A stretch of 64,000 bases of DNA from NCBI RefSeq assembly GCF_016722765.1, contig NZ_JAEQND010000010.1, positions 120,001-184,000 of the forward strand, written 5' to 3'. Below are positions 52,914 to 61,597 of this stretch, in pieces. A program made the translations under genes and the position numbers. This stretch comes from Ramlibacter alkalitolerans (GTDB lineage: Bacteria > Pseudomonadota > Gammaproteobacteria > Burkholderiales > Burkholderiaceae_C). The first letter of the stretch is position 1. Each line of letters starts with the position of its first letter. Under the pieces are notes generated by a model. The model made no database searches. It was not told the origin of the DNA and saw only the letters and a list, made by a program, of their open reading frames with translations.

Positions 52914-54595
52914 AGCCCCTGTGGACCCTCCTGCGCCCGCTGCTGGCGGCCATCGCGGCGTTCTCCTTCGCGATCAACCTGCTGTTCCTGGTGCCGGCCT
53001 TCTTCTCGCTGCAGGTCTTCGACCGGGTGATCTCCACCAACAGCGGCGAGACGCTGCTGGTGTTGCTGCTCGGAACCGGCGTGGCGCTGCTGATCCTGCT
53101 GCTGCTCGATTACGTGCGCACGCGGCTGCAGGGCGTGCTGGGCGCCCTGCTGGACGAGCAGCTCTCCCCGCCGGTGGTGCACGCGGTGGTCGAGCGTGCG
53201 GCCCGTTCACCGGCGGGCGCGAGCCGGATCGACGGCATCCGCGACGTCGCGGCGCTGCGCGGCATGTTCTCCGCCGGCGCGCTGATCGCCCTGTTCGACG
53301 CGCCCTGGGTGATGGTCTACGTGGCGGTGATCTGGCTGTTCCACCCGTGGCTGGGCCTGGGCGCGCTCGCCTCCACGCTGGTGATGGTGGTGCTCGCCTG
53401 GCTGAACGACCGGCTCAGCCGGCGGCCGCTGGAGAACCTGCAGAAGGAGGGCCGGCGCGCCACGCAGTACGTGGAGAACTCGCTGCGCAACGCCGAGATC
53501 CTGCAGGCACTCGGCATGACCGGACGGCTGCTCGCGCGCTGGCGTGCGCTGCAGGACCAGATCGCCGCCACGCAGCGCAGCGTGGGGCGCAGCACCGTGG
53601 CCTTCACTGCACTGAGCCGCTCGGCGCGCCAGGCGATCCAGATCCTGATGCTGGCCCTGGGCGCCTGGCTGGCGCTGACGCAGCAGGCCTCCCCCGGCAT
53701 CATGATCGCCACCAGCATTCTCCTGGGCAAGGCCTTGCAGCCGGTCGAACAGCTGGTGGGCAACTGGCGGCTGCTGGTGGAGGCCCGCGCGGCCTATGGC
53801 CGGCTGGCGGCGCTGTCGCAGGAGTTCGCCCGCGACGAGCCCCGGCTTGCGCTGCCGACGCCGGAGGGCCGGCTGGTGGCCGACGGCGTGTCGTTCCGCC
53901 CGCCCGGCGTCGAGGCCGCCTCGCTGTCGGCGATCTCGTTCCAGCTGGCCCCGGGCGAGGCGCTGGCGATCGTGGGCCCGAGCGCCGCGGGCAAGTCCAC
54001 CCTGGCGCGGCTTCTCACCGGCGTGTGGTCGCCCAGCGCCGGTCGCGTGCGCCTCGACGGGGCCGACCTGACCCAGTGGCCGCGCGAGGCGCTGGGGCCG
54101 CACATCGGCTATGTGCCGCAGGACGTGGAACTGTTCGAGGGCACGGTGGCCGAGAACATCGCGCGGCTCGGCCCGGTCGACGCCGACCTGGTGGTCCAGG
54201 CCGCGCAGCGCGCCAACGCGCACGAGATGATCCTCGGCCTGGCACAGGGCTACGACACGCCGCTGGGCGAGCACGGCATGCGCCTGTCGCCCGGCCAGCG
54301 CCAGCGCGTCGCCCTGGCGCGCGCCCTCTACGGCAGCCCGCGGCTGGTGGTGCTCGACGAACCCAACTCCAACCTCGATGGCGCCGGCGAGGCCGCCCTC
54401 GCGCAGGCGATGGGCGGCTTGCGCGCGGCCGGCGTGAGCACGGTGGTGGTGACCCACCGGCCTTCGCTGATCGCCCACGTCGACAAGATCATGGTGCTCG
54501 CTGCCGGCCGCATCCAGCAGTTCGGCCCGGCCGCGGAGGTGCGGATGGACATGCAGCGGCAGGCCCAGGCGATGGTGGACCGCAAGGCCGCCTGA
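52910..54595 (+). CDS. Type I secretion system permease/ATPase (PrtD-like)
   Basis: A 561-residue ABC exporter: an N-terminal transmembrane domain (residues about 1-300; FAINLLFLVPAFFSLQVFDRV is typical of this family) and an ATPase domain with Walker A GPSAAGKST (about 354-362), signature LSPGQRQR and Walker B VVLDEPNSN. There is no N-terminal C39 peptidase. It exports the RTX peroxidase directly from cytoplasm to outside with the adaptor encoded next. The start is GTG, overlapping the preceding stop. Confidence 0.92.
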   Translation: MKPLWTLLRPLLAAIAAFSFAINLLFLVPAFFSLQVFDRVISTNSGETLLVLLLGTGVALLILLLLDYVRTRLQGVLGALLDEQLSPPVVHAVVERAARSPAGASRIDGIRDVAALRGMFSAGALIALFDAPWVMVYVAVIWLFHPWLGLGALASTLVMVVLAWLNDRLSRRPLENLQKEGRRATQYVENSLRNAEILQALGMTGRLLARWRALQDQIAATQRSVGRSTVAFTALSRSARQAIQILMLALGAWLALTQQASPGIMIATSILLGKALQPVEQLVGNWRLLVEARAAYGRLAALSQEFARDEPRLALPTPEGRLVADGVSFRPPGVEAASLSAISFQLAPGEALAIVGPSAAGKSTLARLLTGVWSPSAGRVRLDGADLTQWPREALGPHIGYVPQDVELFEGTVAENIARLGPVDADLVVQAAQRANAHEMILGLAQGYDTPLGEHGMRLSPGQRQRVALARALYGSPRLVVLDEPNSNLDGAGEAALAQAMGGLRAAGVSTVVVTHRPSLIAHVDKIMVLAAGRIQQFGPAAEVRMDMQRQAQAMVDRKAA

Positions 54596-54627
54596 GTGCA
54601 GGTGCAAGTCGCAGGAGGAGACACGGA

Positions 54628-55977
54628 ATGCAAGAGACGACGGGCATCGCGGCGCGGGCACTGCCGGCCGCTGGGGGCGAGGGCAGCCAGCAGCACGCCC
54701 GCGGGCTGGTCCGCGCGGGCTTCTGGATCCTTGGCGGTGCGCTGCTGCCGATCGCGCTGTGGATGGGGCTCGCGCCCCTCTCCATCGCGGTGGTGGCCCC
54801 CGCGGTGGTGAAGGTCGACCTCGACCGGCGGCCGGTGCAGCATCTCGAAGGGGGCACGGTCCGCGAGGTGCTGGTGCGCGACGGCCAGCAGGTGCGCGCC
54901 GGCGAACCGGTCCTGGTGCTCGGGGACGTGCGCGTGGAAGCGGACCGCAACCGGCTGGACTACCGGGTGCTGGCGGAGCGCGCCGCGCTGGTGCGGCTGG
55001 AGGCCGAGCACGCCCTCGCACCCGTGCTGCGCTTCCCGGCCGACCTGCTGGCGCAGGCGCGCCAGGATGCCCGCATCGAACAGGCGCTGCAGAAGGAAGG
55101 CGGCCACTTCCGGGCGCAGCGGCATGCGCTGGACAGCGGCTCGGCCCTGCTGCGCGCGCAGCGCGAGCGCGTCGAGCAGGAGATCCTGGCGGTGCGCGCG
55201 CAGATCGAGCAGGCGCAGCGCTCGATGCAGCTGCAACGCAGCGACCTGGAGGCCAACCGCCGGCTGGTCGGCGAGGGCTTCATCAGCGCCAGCCGCATCG
55301 CGCAGCTGGAAGCGGTGGTGATCGACTACGCGGCCCGGCTCGAAGAACGGCGCAGCGAACTCGCCCGCGCCCAGCAGCGCCTGGTGGAGCTGGACCTCAA
55401 GATCGGGTCCCTGCGCAACGACTACGTCAAGGCGGCCAGCGACCAGCTCAAGGAAGCGACGCAGCGCCTGAGCGAACTGGAGCAGGAGCAGCGCAAGTCG
55501 GACGACGCGGCCCGCCGGCAGGTGGTGGTGGCACCCGCCACCGGCCAGGTCATCGACCTCAAGGTCAACTCGCCCGGCGCGGTGGTGCGCCCCGGCGAGC
55601 CGATCGCGGACATCGTGCCGAGCGAGACGCAACTCACGGTGGAGGCGCGGGTGCGCCCCGAGGACATCGCCAACGTGCACGAGGGCCAGTCCGCGCGCCT
55701 GAAGTTCACCGCCCTGCGCTACCGCAACAGCATGATGGTGGAGGGCAAGGTGACCTACGTCTCGGCCGACCGGCTGGTGGACCGGCAGGATGGGCAGCCC
55801 TATTACGCCGTGGCCATCGTCGCCGACGCGGATGCATTGGCGAACCTGGGCGGGGATTTCAGGCTGCAGGCCGGCATGTCGGCGGAGGTGTACCTGGATG
55901 GCGGCGAGAAGACGCCGCTGGAATTCCTCGCCGAACCCGTCGTGAACACCTTGCGCCGCTCGGCGCGCATGTTGTGA
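54628..55977 (+). CDS. Type I secretion membrane-fusion protein (HlyD/PrtE family)
   Basis: A 449-residue adaptor with a short cytoplasmic N-terminus, one membrane helix (about 28-50), a lipoyl half-motif (RPVQHLEGGTVREVLVRDGQ), long periplasmic coiled coil (about 130-310) and the C-terminal HlyD beta domain (VVVAPATGQVIDLKVNSPGAVV). AGGAGG precedes the ATG, 32 bases after the ATPase gene. The outer-membrane channel (TolC type) is not encoded nearby and must be elsewhere. Confidence 0.92.
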   Translation: MQETTGIAARALPAAGGEGSQQHARGLVRAGFWILGGALLPIALWMGLAPLSIAVVAPAVVKVDLDRRPVQHLEGGTVREVLVRDGQQVRAGEPVLVLGDVRVEADRNRLDYRVLAERAALVRLEAEHALAPVLRFPADLLAQARQDARIEQALQKEGGHFRAQRHALDSGSALLRAQRERVEQEILAVRAQIEQAQRSMQLQRSDLEANRRLVGEGFISASRIAQLEAVVIDYAARLEERRSELARAQQRLVELDLKIGSLRNDYVKAASDQLKEATQRLSELEQEQRKSDDAARRQVVVAPATGQVIDLKVNSPGAVVRPGEPIADIVPSETQLTVEARVRPEDIANVHEGQSARLKFTALRYRNSMMVEGKVTYVSADRLVDRQDGQPYYAVAIVADADALANLGGDFRLQAGMSAEVYLDGGEKTPLEFLAEPVVNTLRRSARML

Positions 55978-56010
55978 TGCAGTCGAATGGTTGCATCCAT
56001 GTCGGATATG

Positions 56011-56026
56011 CGAACGTTGGCGTTCG
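56011..56026. promoter_or_regulatory. Palindrome upstream of the LuxR-type regulator gene
   Basis: CGAACG-TTGG-CGTTCG, perfect 6-bp arms, lies in the 191-base gap between the adaptor gene and the response regulator gene. A second short palindrome (ATGG...CCAT, near 55987-56000) precedes it. It may be an autoregulatory site; the gap holds no other gene that I can support. Confidence 0.35.
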
Positions 56027-56168
56027 TGCCATTCGTCCATCGGGCAGTGGAAGGCCGTGATGACGACAAATCTCGATATGTATCCAGACGCTTTCCCCCT
56101 ATGCTTGCCTTGCACGCAGTGGTCGAGGTCATAGCGGTTATGGCCCGCCGGGTAGCGAAAGGAAGTGG

Positions 56169-56948
56169 ATGAAGAATTCCTCGCTGGACGACGTGCTCGG
56201 CCCCGAGCCGGAGCGCCTGCGCGAGTCGCGCGGCGGCCACGGCTACGAGACACGCCACCACGCCGTATCGGTCTGGCCGGATTTCCTGAATTCGGAGCCG
56301 GGCCGCCAGGTCAGGGTGATCCTGATCGACGACGACCCGCACATCCGCCGCGTCATCGCCGGCGAGCTGTGCTCGGACCTGCGCATCGATTTCGTCGGCC
56401 AGGCCCACTGCGCGCGCAGTGGCAAGCGGCTGATCTCGAGCACCGAATTCGACGTGATGATCGTCGACCTGCACCTGGGCAACGGCTCCGGTTTCGAGCT
56501 CATCGAGCACATGAAGCACGTGCGCAGCCACGCCGAGGCAATCGTCGTGTCGGTGCTCGATGACGAACAGCGCGCGATCCGCGCGTTCGAGCTGGGCGCT
56601 ACCGGCTACCTGGTCAAGAGCACGTGGTTCGGCAGTTTCCCCCAGGCGGTGCTGCAGGTCTGGAGCGGCGGCGCGTCCATCGCCCCGAACCTCGCGCGAC
56701 GGCTGCTGCAACGCTTCTCCACGCCGGCCCCCGCGCCGGCGGCATCCGATCGCGGTGCCGCACTGTCGGAGCGCGAGTCCCAGGTGCTGCGGGAGATCTC
56801 CAAGGGCTACACCAACCAGGACATCGGCGAGCGCATGGCGCTGAGCGTGCAGACGGTCAACACCCACGTGCGCAACATCTACCGCAAGCTCCAGGTCAGG
56901 TCGCGCGCCCAGGCGGTGGCGCAGGCCACGCAACAGCGGCTGATCTGA
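56169..56948 (+). CDS. LuxR/NarL-family response regulator
   Basis: A 259-residue regulator with an unusual 46-residue N-terminal extension, then a receiver (LIDDDP 52-57; phosphoacceptor Asp100 in MIVDLHLGNGSG) and a C-terminal LuxR helix-turn-helix (LSERESQVLREISKGYTNQD, QTVNTHVRNIYRKLQV). AAAGGAAG precedes the ATG. It is 41 bases upstream of a sensor kinase of the matching type and directly downstream of the RTX/secretion genes, so it probably controls them. Confidence 0.9.
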   Translation: MKNSSLDDVLGPEPERLRESRGGHGYETRHHAVSVWPDFLNSEPGRQVRVILIDDDPHIRRVIAGELCSDLRIDFVGQAHCARSGKRLISSTEFDVMIVDLHLGNGSGFELIEHMKHVRSHAEAIVVSVLDDEQRAIRAFELGATGYLVKSTWFGSFPQAVLQVWSGGASIAPNLARRLLQRFSTPAPAPAASDRGAALSERESQVLREISKGYTNQDIGERMALSVQTVNTHVRNIYRKLQVRSRAQAVAQATQQRLI

Positions 56949-56988
56949 GCCGGGGGGCCAGTCCAGCGGACGCTACCGGATCGCAGTC

Positions 56989-58254
56989 ATGCAGCTGGCA
57001 ACGGCGCAAACCGGTGCCCTGATCGGCCTGGCCGCGGCCGCCCTTACGGTCGGCGGCCTGCTGCTGTCGGGGCCCCGGCGCGAACACAAGGCGCTCGACT
57101 TCGCCATGGCGGTCGGCCTGCTCTCGTGGATGGTGTTCCTCGTGTGGCAGGTGCGCTTCTCGCCGCAACCGCCGGGCGCCGTGGACGAGTTCATCGAGCA
57201 CATGGCCTACCAGCTGTGCGTGGCAGCGGCCTGCGAGCTCGCCCTCACCGGCGCGCGGCTCGGGCGGCGGTTCACGGTCACCGCCTGGGCGCTGCAGATT
57301 GCAGGCGGCGGGGCGGTGCTGCTGGCCTGGACGGGGTCGGGGCAGGACGAGTGGTTCCGCCTGTGGGAGCGTCTCAATGCGGTGGTGCTCGGCTCCTTCC
57401 TGCTGGTCCTCGTGGTGCGCTGGCCCGTGTACCGGCGCGAGCGTGCCCTGCCGGCGGCATTGCTGTCCATGGGCCTGCTGGTGTTCTGCGTGCTGGCGGA
57501 CCTGTGGCACCACCCCACCTCGCGGCTGGGGACGGCCGGGATGTTCATCTACCCGAGCGTGCTCTTCGCGCTCTGGTTCCTGGTGTCCGCCCGGCGCCGC
57601 GCGCGTGCGGCGGAAGCCGCCGTTCACGACAGCGGCCTGGACCGCCAGCGCATCGCGCAGGACGTGCACGACGGCGTCGGCTCGCATCTCGTGTCCATCC
57701 TTTCCTCGCTCGACCTGAAGAACCCCGAGCAGCGGGCGCTGGCCCTGTCGCTGGAGCAGTGCCTGCTGGACCTCAAGATCACCGTGGACTCGCTGTCGCT
57801 GGACAGCCCCTCGCTGCTGGAGAGCCTGGCCATGTTGCGCTACCGGATCCAGCCGAGCCTGCAGCGCCTGGGCATCGCGCTGCAATGGGAAGTGGAGGAC
57901 CTGCCGGCGCTGGATGCGCTGCCGCCGCTCGCGCTCACCCACACGCTGCGGATCGTGCAGGAAGCGATCGCCAACGTGATGCGCCATGCCGGCGCGACCC
58001 GCCTGAGCGTGTCGTGCCGGCACCTGCCCGGAGCCGGACGCATCGAGCTGCGCGTGGTCGACGACGGGCGCGGCATGGCCACGCCGCCGGACGCTGAAGG
58101 CGCGCCGGCCGGGCGTGGCCTCACCGGCATGCGCCGGCGGGCGGAGGAGGCCGGGCTGCACTTGACGCTGCGCAGCGCGCCCGGCCAGGGCACCAGCGTG
58201 GAACTGGGGATCCCGCTGCTGGAGGTCCGCGCCGTCGCGTCCGGCGCCACGTGA
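56989..58254 (+). CDS. Sensor histidine kinase (NarX/DesK-type dimerisation domain)
   Basis: A 421-residue kinase. The N-terminal about 200 residues contain six to seven membrane helices without a large periplasmic domain. The phosphorylation site is His227 in RQRIAQDVHDGVGSHL (HisKA_3 type), followed by an HATPase with QEAIANVMRHAGA and DDGRGM and ending in GRGLTGMRRRAEE. It should phosphorylate the LuxR-type regulator encoded before it. The membrane-embedded sensor could read the envelope or quinone/redox state. Confidence 0.9.
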   Translation: MQLATAQTGALIGLAAAALTVGGLLLSGPRREHKALDFAMAVGLLSWMVFLVWQVRFSPQPPGAVDEFIEHMAYQLCVAAACELALTGARLGRRFTVTAWALQIAGGGAVLLAWTGSGQDEWFRLWERLNAVVLGSFLLVLVVRWPVYRRERALPAALLSMGLLVFCVLADLWHHPTSRLGTAGMFIYPSVLFALWFLVSARRRARAAEAAVHDSGLDRQRIAQDVHDGVGSHLVSILSSLDLKNPEQRALALSLEQCLLDLKITVDSLSLDSPSLLESLAMLRYRIQPSLQRLGIALQWEVEDLPALDALPPLALTHTLRIVQEAIANVMRHAGATRLSVSCRHLPGAGRIELRVVDDGRGMATPPDAEGAPAGRGLTGMRRRAEEAGLHLTLRSAPGQGTSVELGIPLLEVRAVASGAT

Positions 58255-58269
58255 GCGGCGAGGGCGCGT

Positions 58270-59658
58270 TCAGGCGCCGAACACGATCGCGCAGCGCCAC
58301 CCCCGCCCGTCCGGCCCGCTGCCGAAGCTCACCGGCGCTTTGAGCAACTGCGCGTAGAAGGTCACCAGGGCCAGCCCGACGCCGCCTGCGGTGCTGCCGG
58401 CGCCCGGCTGGCCGACGCCGCGCACGCCGCGCTTGAGCATCTCCGAGCGGCGCTCCGGCGGGATGCCGGGGCCGTTGTCCTGCACCGACAGCACCGTGCG
58501 GCCATCCTCCTGCTGCACGGCGACCGTCACCACCGGCCGGCCGTCGCCGCCGGCGGTGCCGTGGCGCAAGGCGTTTTCCAGCAGGTTGTTGAGGATGCCT
58601 TCGACCAGCGTCAGGTCCGCCTGCACCGTGCTGGGCGTGTCGACGCCTTCCGCGCCCAGGTCCACGCCCTGCTTGTCGGCGCGCGGCAGGAAGCGCATCA
58701 CCGCCTCCTGCACCGCCTCGTCGAGCCGCACGGGTACCAGCTGCAGCGCCGTGCCGGCCTCGTAGGCCAGGGCCAGGGCCAGCAGCTTGTCGAGCGCCTG
58801 GCTGGCGCGCGTCTCGCTGGCGGCGATGCCCTGCAGCTGCTCGTGCCAGACCTCGGGATCGCGGTGGCGCAGGCCGTATTCCGCCTGCGCGCGGATGCCG
58901 GCCAGCGGCGTGCGCAGCTCGTGCGCGACGTTGCCGGTGAACTCGCGCTGGCCGCGCGCGCTTTCCTCCAGCCGCCCGAGCAGCAGGTTGATGGCGCGGG
59001 CGAGGTCGTGCGCTTCCGCCGAATCGGCCTGCACCGGCACCGGCGTGAAGTCGCCCGCCTGGCGCTGCTCCACCGCGGCGCGCAGTTGCGCCAGCGGCGC
59101 GATGTCCTGCGCGATGGAGCGGTGCAGGCGCCAGGCGAGCACCAGCAGCAGCAGCAGTTGCGGCGCCAGCGAGAAGGCCAGCAGCTCGCGCAGCAGCCGC
59201 GCCCGTTCGCTCGTGCTCTGGGCCACCGAGACCACGAAGGGCGAGGGCTGCGCCACCCCCAGCATCACGACGCGGAAGCGCCGCCCGGCGATGTCCTGGT
59301 CCCGGAACAGGCGGTCCGGCGGCGAAAGGCGCGGCGGCCGCGGCAGGGCGGCCTCGCCGGCCAGCAGCGCGCCGTCGGTGCCGTGCATGGCGAACAGCAC
59401 GGTCTCGTTCTGGTCGAACAGGAAGTCCTGCAGTTCCCGCTCCGTCGCCTGCAGCGCGAGCCGCCGCCCCTGGACCTGCACCTTGGAGGCGAGCAGGTAG
59501 GCGTCGTCCAGCAGGGCGCGGTCGAAGGCCTGCTGCGTGAACCACTGGCCCACGCCGACCGTCACCGCCGAGCCGAACAGCCAGGCCAGCCCGAGCCACA
59601 GGAGGATGTGGCGCAGCAGGTTCTGGCGCAGCGACGGCGGTCCGCGCCTGGAACTCAC
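58270..59658 (-). CDS. Sensor histidine kinase (TctE/QseC-like)
   Basis: A 462-residue kinase: membrane helix about 15-37, periplasmic sensor domain of the 2CSK_N kind (about 40-155), second helix about 158-178, then HisKA with His246 in NVAHELRTPLAG and an HATPase (NNLLENALRHG, DNGPGIP, GGVGLALV). The start is GTG at 59658, sharing GTGA with the response regulator stop. TctE relatives often sense tricarboxylates and control Bug/TTT transporters. The gene is convergent with the NarX-type kinase. Confidence 0.88.
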   Translation of the reverse strand: MSSRRGPPSLRQNLLRHILLWLGLAWLFGSAVTVGVGQWFTQQAFDRALLDDAYLLASKVQVQGRRLALQATERELQDFLFDQNETVLFAMHGTDGALLAGEAALPRPPRLSPPDRLFRDQDIAGRRFRVVMLGVAQPSPFVVSVAQSTSERARLLRELLAFSLAPQLLLLLVLAWRLHRSIAQDIAPLAQLRAAVEQRQAGDFTPVPVQADSAEAHDLARAINLLLGRLEESARGQREFTGNVAHELRTPLAGIRAQAEYGLRHRDPEVWHEQLQGIAASETRASQALDKLLALALAYEAGTALQLVPVRLDEAVQEAVMRFLPRADKQGVDLGAEGVDTPSTVQADLTLVEGILNNLLENALRHGTAGGDGRPVVTVAVQQEDGRTVLSVQDNGPGIPPERRSEMLKRGVRGVGQPGAGSTAGGVGLALVTFYAQLLKAPVSFGSGPDGRGWRCAIVFGA

Positions 59659-60344
59659 CGGGCTTCCTCCAGCACGTAGCCGAGCCCGCGCAGGGTGCGG
59701 ATCTGCACGCCCGAATCGACCAGCCGCTTGCGCAGGCGCGAGATGAAAGCCTCCAGCGCGTTCTCGGTCAGCAGCTCGCCCAGCTCGGACAGCTTGAGCG
59801 ACAGCTCGCGCTTGCTCACCACCCGCCCGGCCGGCGACATCAGCTCCCACAGCACCTCGAACTCGCGCGCCGGCAGTTGCAGCAGCTCGCCGTGCAGCAG
59901 GATGCGCCGCGCGCGCCGGTCCAGCGCCAGCGCGCCGACCTCGACGTGGTCCGCCGTGCCCTGGCTGCGGCGCACCAGCGCGCGCAGGCGCGCCTCCAGC
60001 TCGTCGAGGTCGAAGGGCTTGCCCAGGTAGTCGTCGGCACCGGCATCGAGCCCCTCGATGCGTTCCGAGGTGCGGTTGCGCGCCGTCAGCACCAGCACCG
60101 GCGTGCGGTCGCCGCGGGCGCGGGCGCTGCGCAGCAGCGACAGCCCGCTGCCGAGGCCGCTGAGGGCATGGGCGGAGTGCGGCAGGTTCAGGTCCAGCAC
60201 CACCACGTCGAACGACTGCACGCGCCAGATGTGGTCGCCGGCGGAGATGTCGCCGGCTTCGTCGACGCGGCAGCCCGCGTCCTCCAGGCTGCGCCGGATC
60301 ACCTGCCGCAGGGTCGGATCGTCTTCCACGAGCAACACACGCAT
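59655..60344 (-). CDS. OmpR-family response regulator (TctD/QseB-like)
   Basis: A 229-residue regulator: acidic pocket VEDDP (7-10), phosphoacceptor Asp51 in VVLDLNLP, conserved Lys in YLGKPFD, and a winged-helix DNA-binding domain (about 130-229; NALEAFISRLRKRL, TLRGLGYVLEE). Between Asp51 and GLSLL there are about eight extra residues (HSAHALSG), a loop insertion rarely seen next to the phosphorylation site. The start is the ATG giving MRVLLVEDD; an upstream start would add a non-family leader. Confidence 0.88.
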   Translation of the reverse strand: MRVLLVEDDPTLRQVIRRSLEDAGCRVDEAGDISAGDHIWRVQSFDVVVLDLNLPHSAHALSGLGSGLSLLRSARARGDRTPVLVLTARNRTSERIEGLDAGADDYLGKPFDLDELEARLRALVRRSQGTADHVEVGALALDRRARRILLHGELLQLPAREFEVLWELMSPAGRVVSKRELSLKLSELGELLTENALEAFISRLRKRLVDSGVQIRTLRGLGYVLEEAR

Positions 60345-60379
60345 CCGAAGGGTGTAGCGCGGCTGCGGCTGCGCGGCGC

Positions 60380-60420
60380 TAAGTGGTTCCACTTAGGACG
60401 GGGTCAGGCGCTGGTCAGGC
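60380..60420. promoter_or_regulatory. Palindrome and 11-bp-spaced direct repeats upstream of the OmpR-type regulator
   Basis: TAAGTGG-TT-CCACTTA (60380-60395) is a perfect palindrome about 36 bases upstream of the regulator ATG. Further upstream, GGTCAGGC occurs at 60402-60409 and 60413-60420, one helical turn apart, the arrangement that OmpR-family dimers bind. This is a candidate autoregulatory promoter. Confidence 0.45.
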
Positions 60421-60428
60421 AGACCTCC

Positions 60429-61565
60429 TCACACCGGCACGGCCGGGCGCGTGACCTCGATGGCCTCGGCGGCCGCGATCACGCCGCCGCCCAGGCACAC
60501 CTCGCCGTCGTAGAGCACGGCCGACTGGCCCGGCGTCACCGCCCATTGCGGGTCGTCGAACGCGAGCCGGAAGCCTGCGTCCGTGCGCGCCAGCGTGCAG
60601 GGCGCGTCCGCCTGGCGGTAGCGCGTCTTGGCGGAGTAGGCGCCGGGGGGCGGTGGCGCGCCGGCGATCCAGCTCGTGTCGTCGGCTTCCAGCGCCGAGG
60701 ACTGCAGCCACGGATGGTCGTGGCCCTGCACCACCCACAGCGTGTTCTTCGCCATGTCCTTGCGGGCGACGAACCACGGCGCATGCTCGCCGCCGCCCCG
60801 TTGCGCACCCTTTTCGCGGATGCCGCCGATCCCCAGTCCTTGGCGCTGCCCCAGCGTGTAGAACGACAGGCCGACGTGCCGGCCGATCACCCGGCCCCGC
60901 GGGTCCTTGATAGCGCCCGGTTCCTTGCTGATGTAGCGGTTCAGGAACTCGCGGAAGGGCCGCTCGCCGATGAAGCAGATGCCGGTCGAGTCCTTCTTCT
61001 TCGCGTTGGGCAGGCCGATCTCCTGCGCCAGCCGCCGCACTTCGGTCTTGCGCAGTTCGCCCACCGGGAACAGCGTCCTTGAAAGCTGCGCCTGGTCGAG
61101 CCGGTGCAGGAAGTAGCTCTGGTCCTTGCTGTCGTCGAGGCCCTTGAGCAGCTCGAAGCGGCCGGCGCGTTCCCGCACCCGCGCGTAGTGGCCGGTGGCG
61201 ATCTTCTCCGCGCCCAGGCGCATCGCGTGGTCGAGGAACGCCTTGAACTTGATCTCGGCGTTGCACAGCACGTCGGGGTTGGGCGTGCGGCCGGCCTGGT
61301 ATTCGCGCAGGAATTCGGCGAAGACCCGGTCCTTGTATTCGGCGGCGAAGTTGACGTGCTCGATCTCGATGCCGATCACGTCGGCCACGCTGGCGGCGTC
61401 GACGAAGTCCTGGTTCGAGGAGCAGTATTCGCTGTCGTCGTCGTCTTCCCAGTTCTTCATGAACAGGGCGACCACCTCGTAGCCCTGCTCCTTGAGCAGA
61501 TACGCGCTGACCGCGGAGTCCACGCCCCCGCTCAGACCGACAACGACGCGTGGCTTGCGACCCAT
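60429..61565 (-). CDS. mnmA: tRNA-specific 2-thiouridylase
   Basis: A 378-residue enzyme that thiolates U34 of Lys, Glu and Gln tRNAs. The PP-loop is SGGVDS (12-17). The catalytic cysteines are Cys101 ([13 protein letters not shown]) and Cys196 ([13 protein letters not shown]). A GATAAT -10-like element lies about seven bases before the ATG on the minus strand, so the mRNA may be nearly leaderless. Divergent by 32 bases from a proline-rich protein gene. Confidence 0.95.
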   Translation of the reverse strand: MGRKPRVVVGLSGGVDSAVSAYLLKEQGYEVVALFMKNWEDDDDSEYCSSNQDFVDAASVADVIGIEIEHVNFAAEYKDRVFAEFLREYQAGRTPNPDVLCNAEIKFKAFLDHAMRLGAEKIATGHYARVRERAGRFELLKGLDDSKDQSYFLHRLDQAQLSRTLFPVGELRKTEVRRLAQEIGLPNAKKKDSTGICFIGERPFREFLNRYISKEPGAIKDPRGRVIGRHVGLSFYTLGQRQGLGIGGIREKGAQRGGGEHAPWFVARKDMAKNTLWVVQGHDHPWLQSSALEADDTSWIAGAPPPPGAYSAKTRYRQADAPCTLARTDAGFRLAFDDPQWAVTPGQSAVLYDGEVCLGGGVIAAAEAIEVTRPAVPV

Positions 61566-61597
61566 GTGTGCGATTATCGTTGGACCACGGTTTCCCC

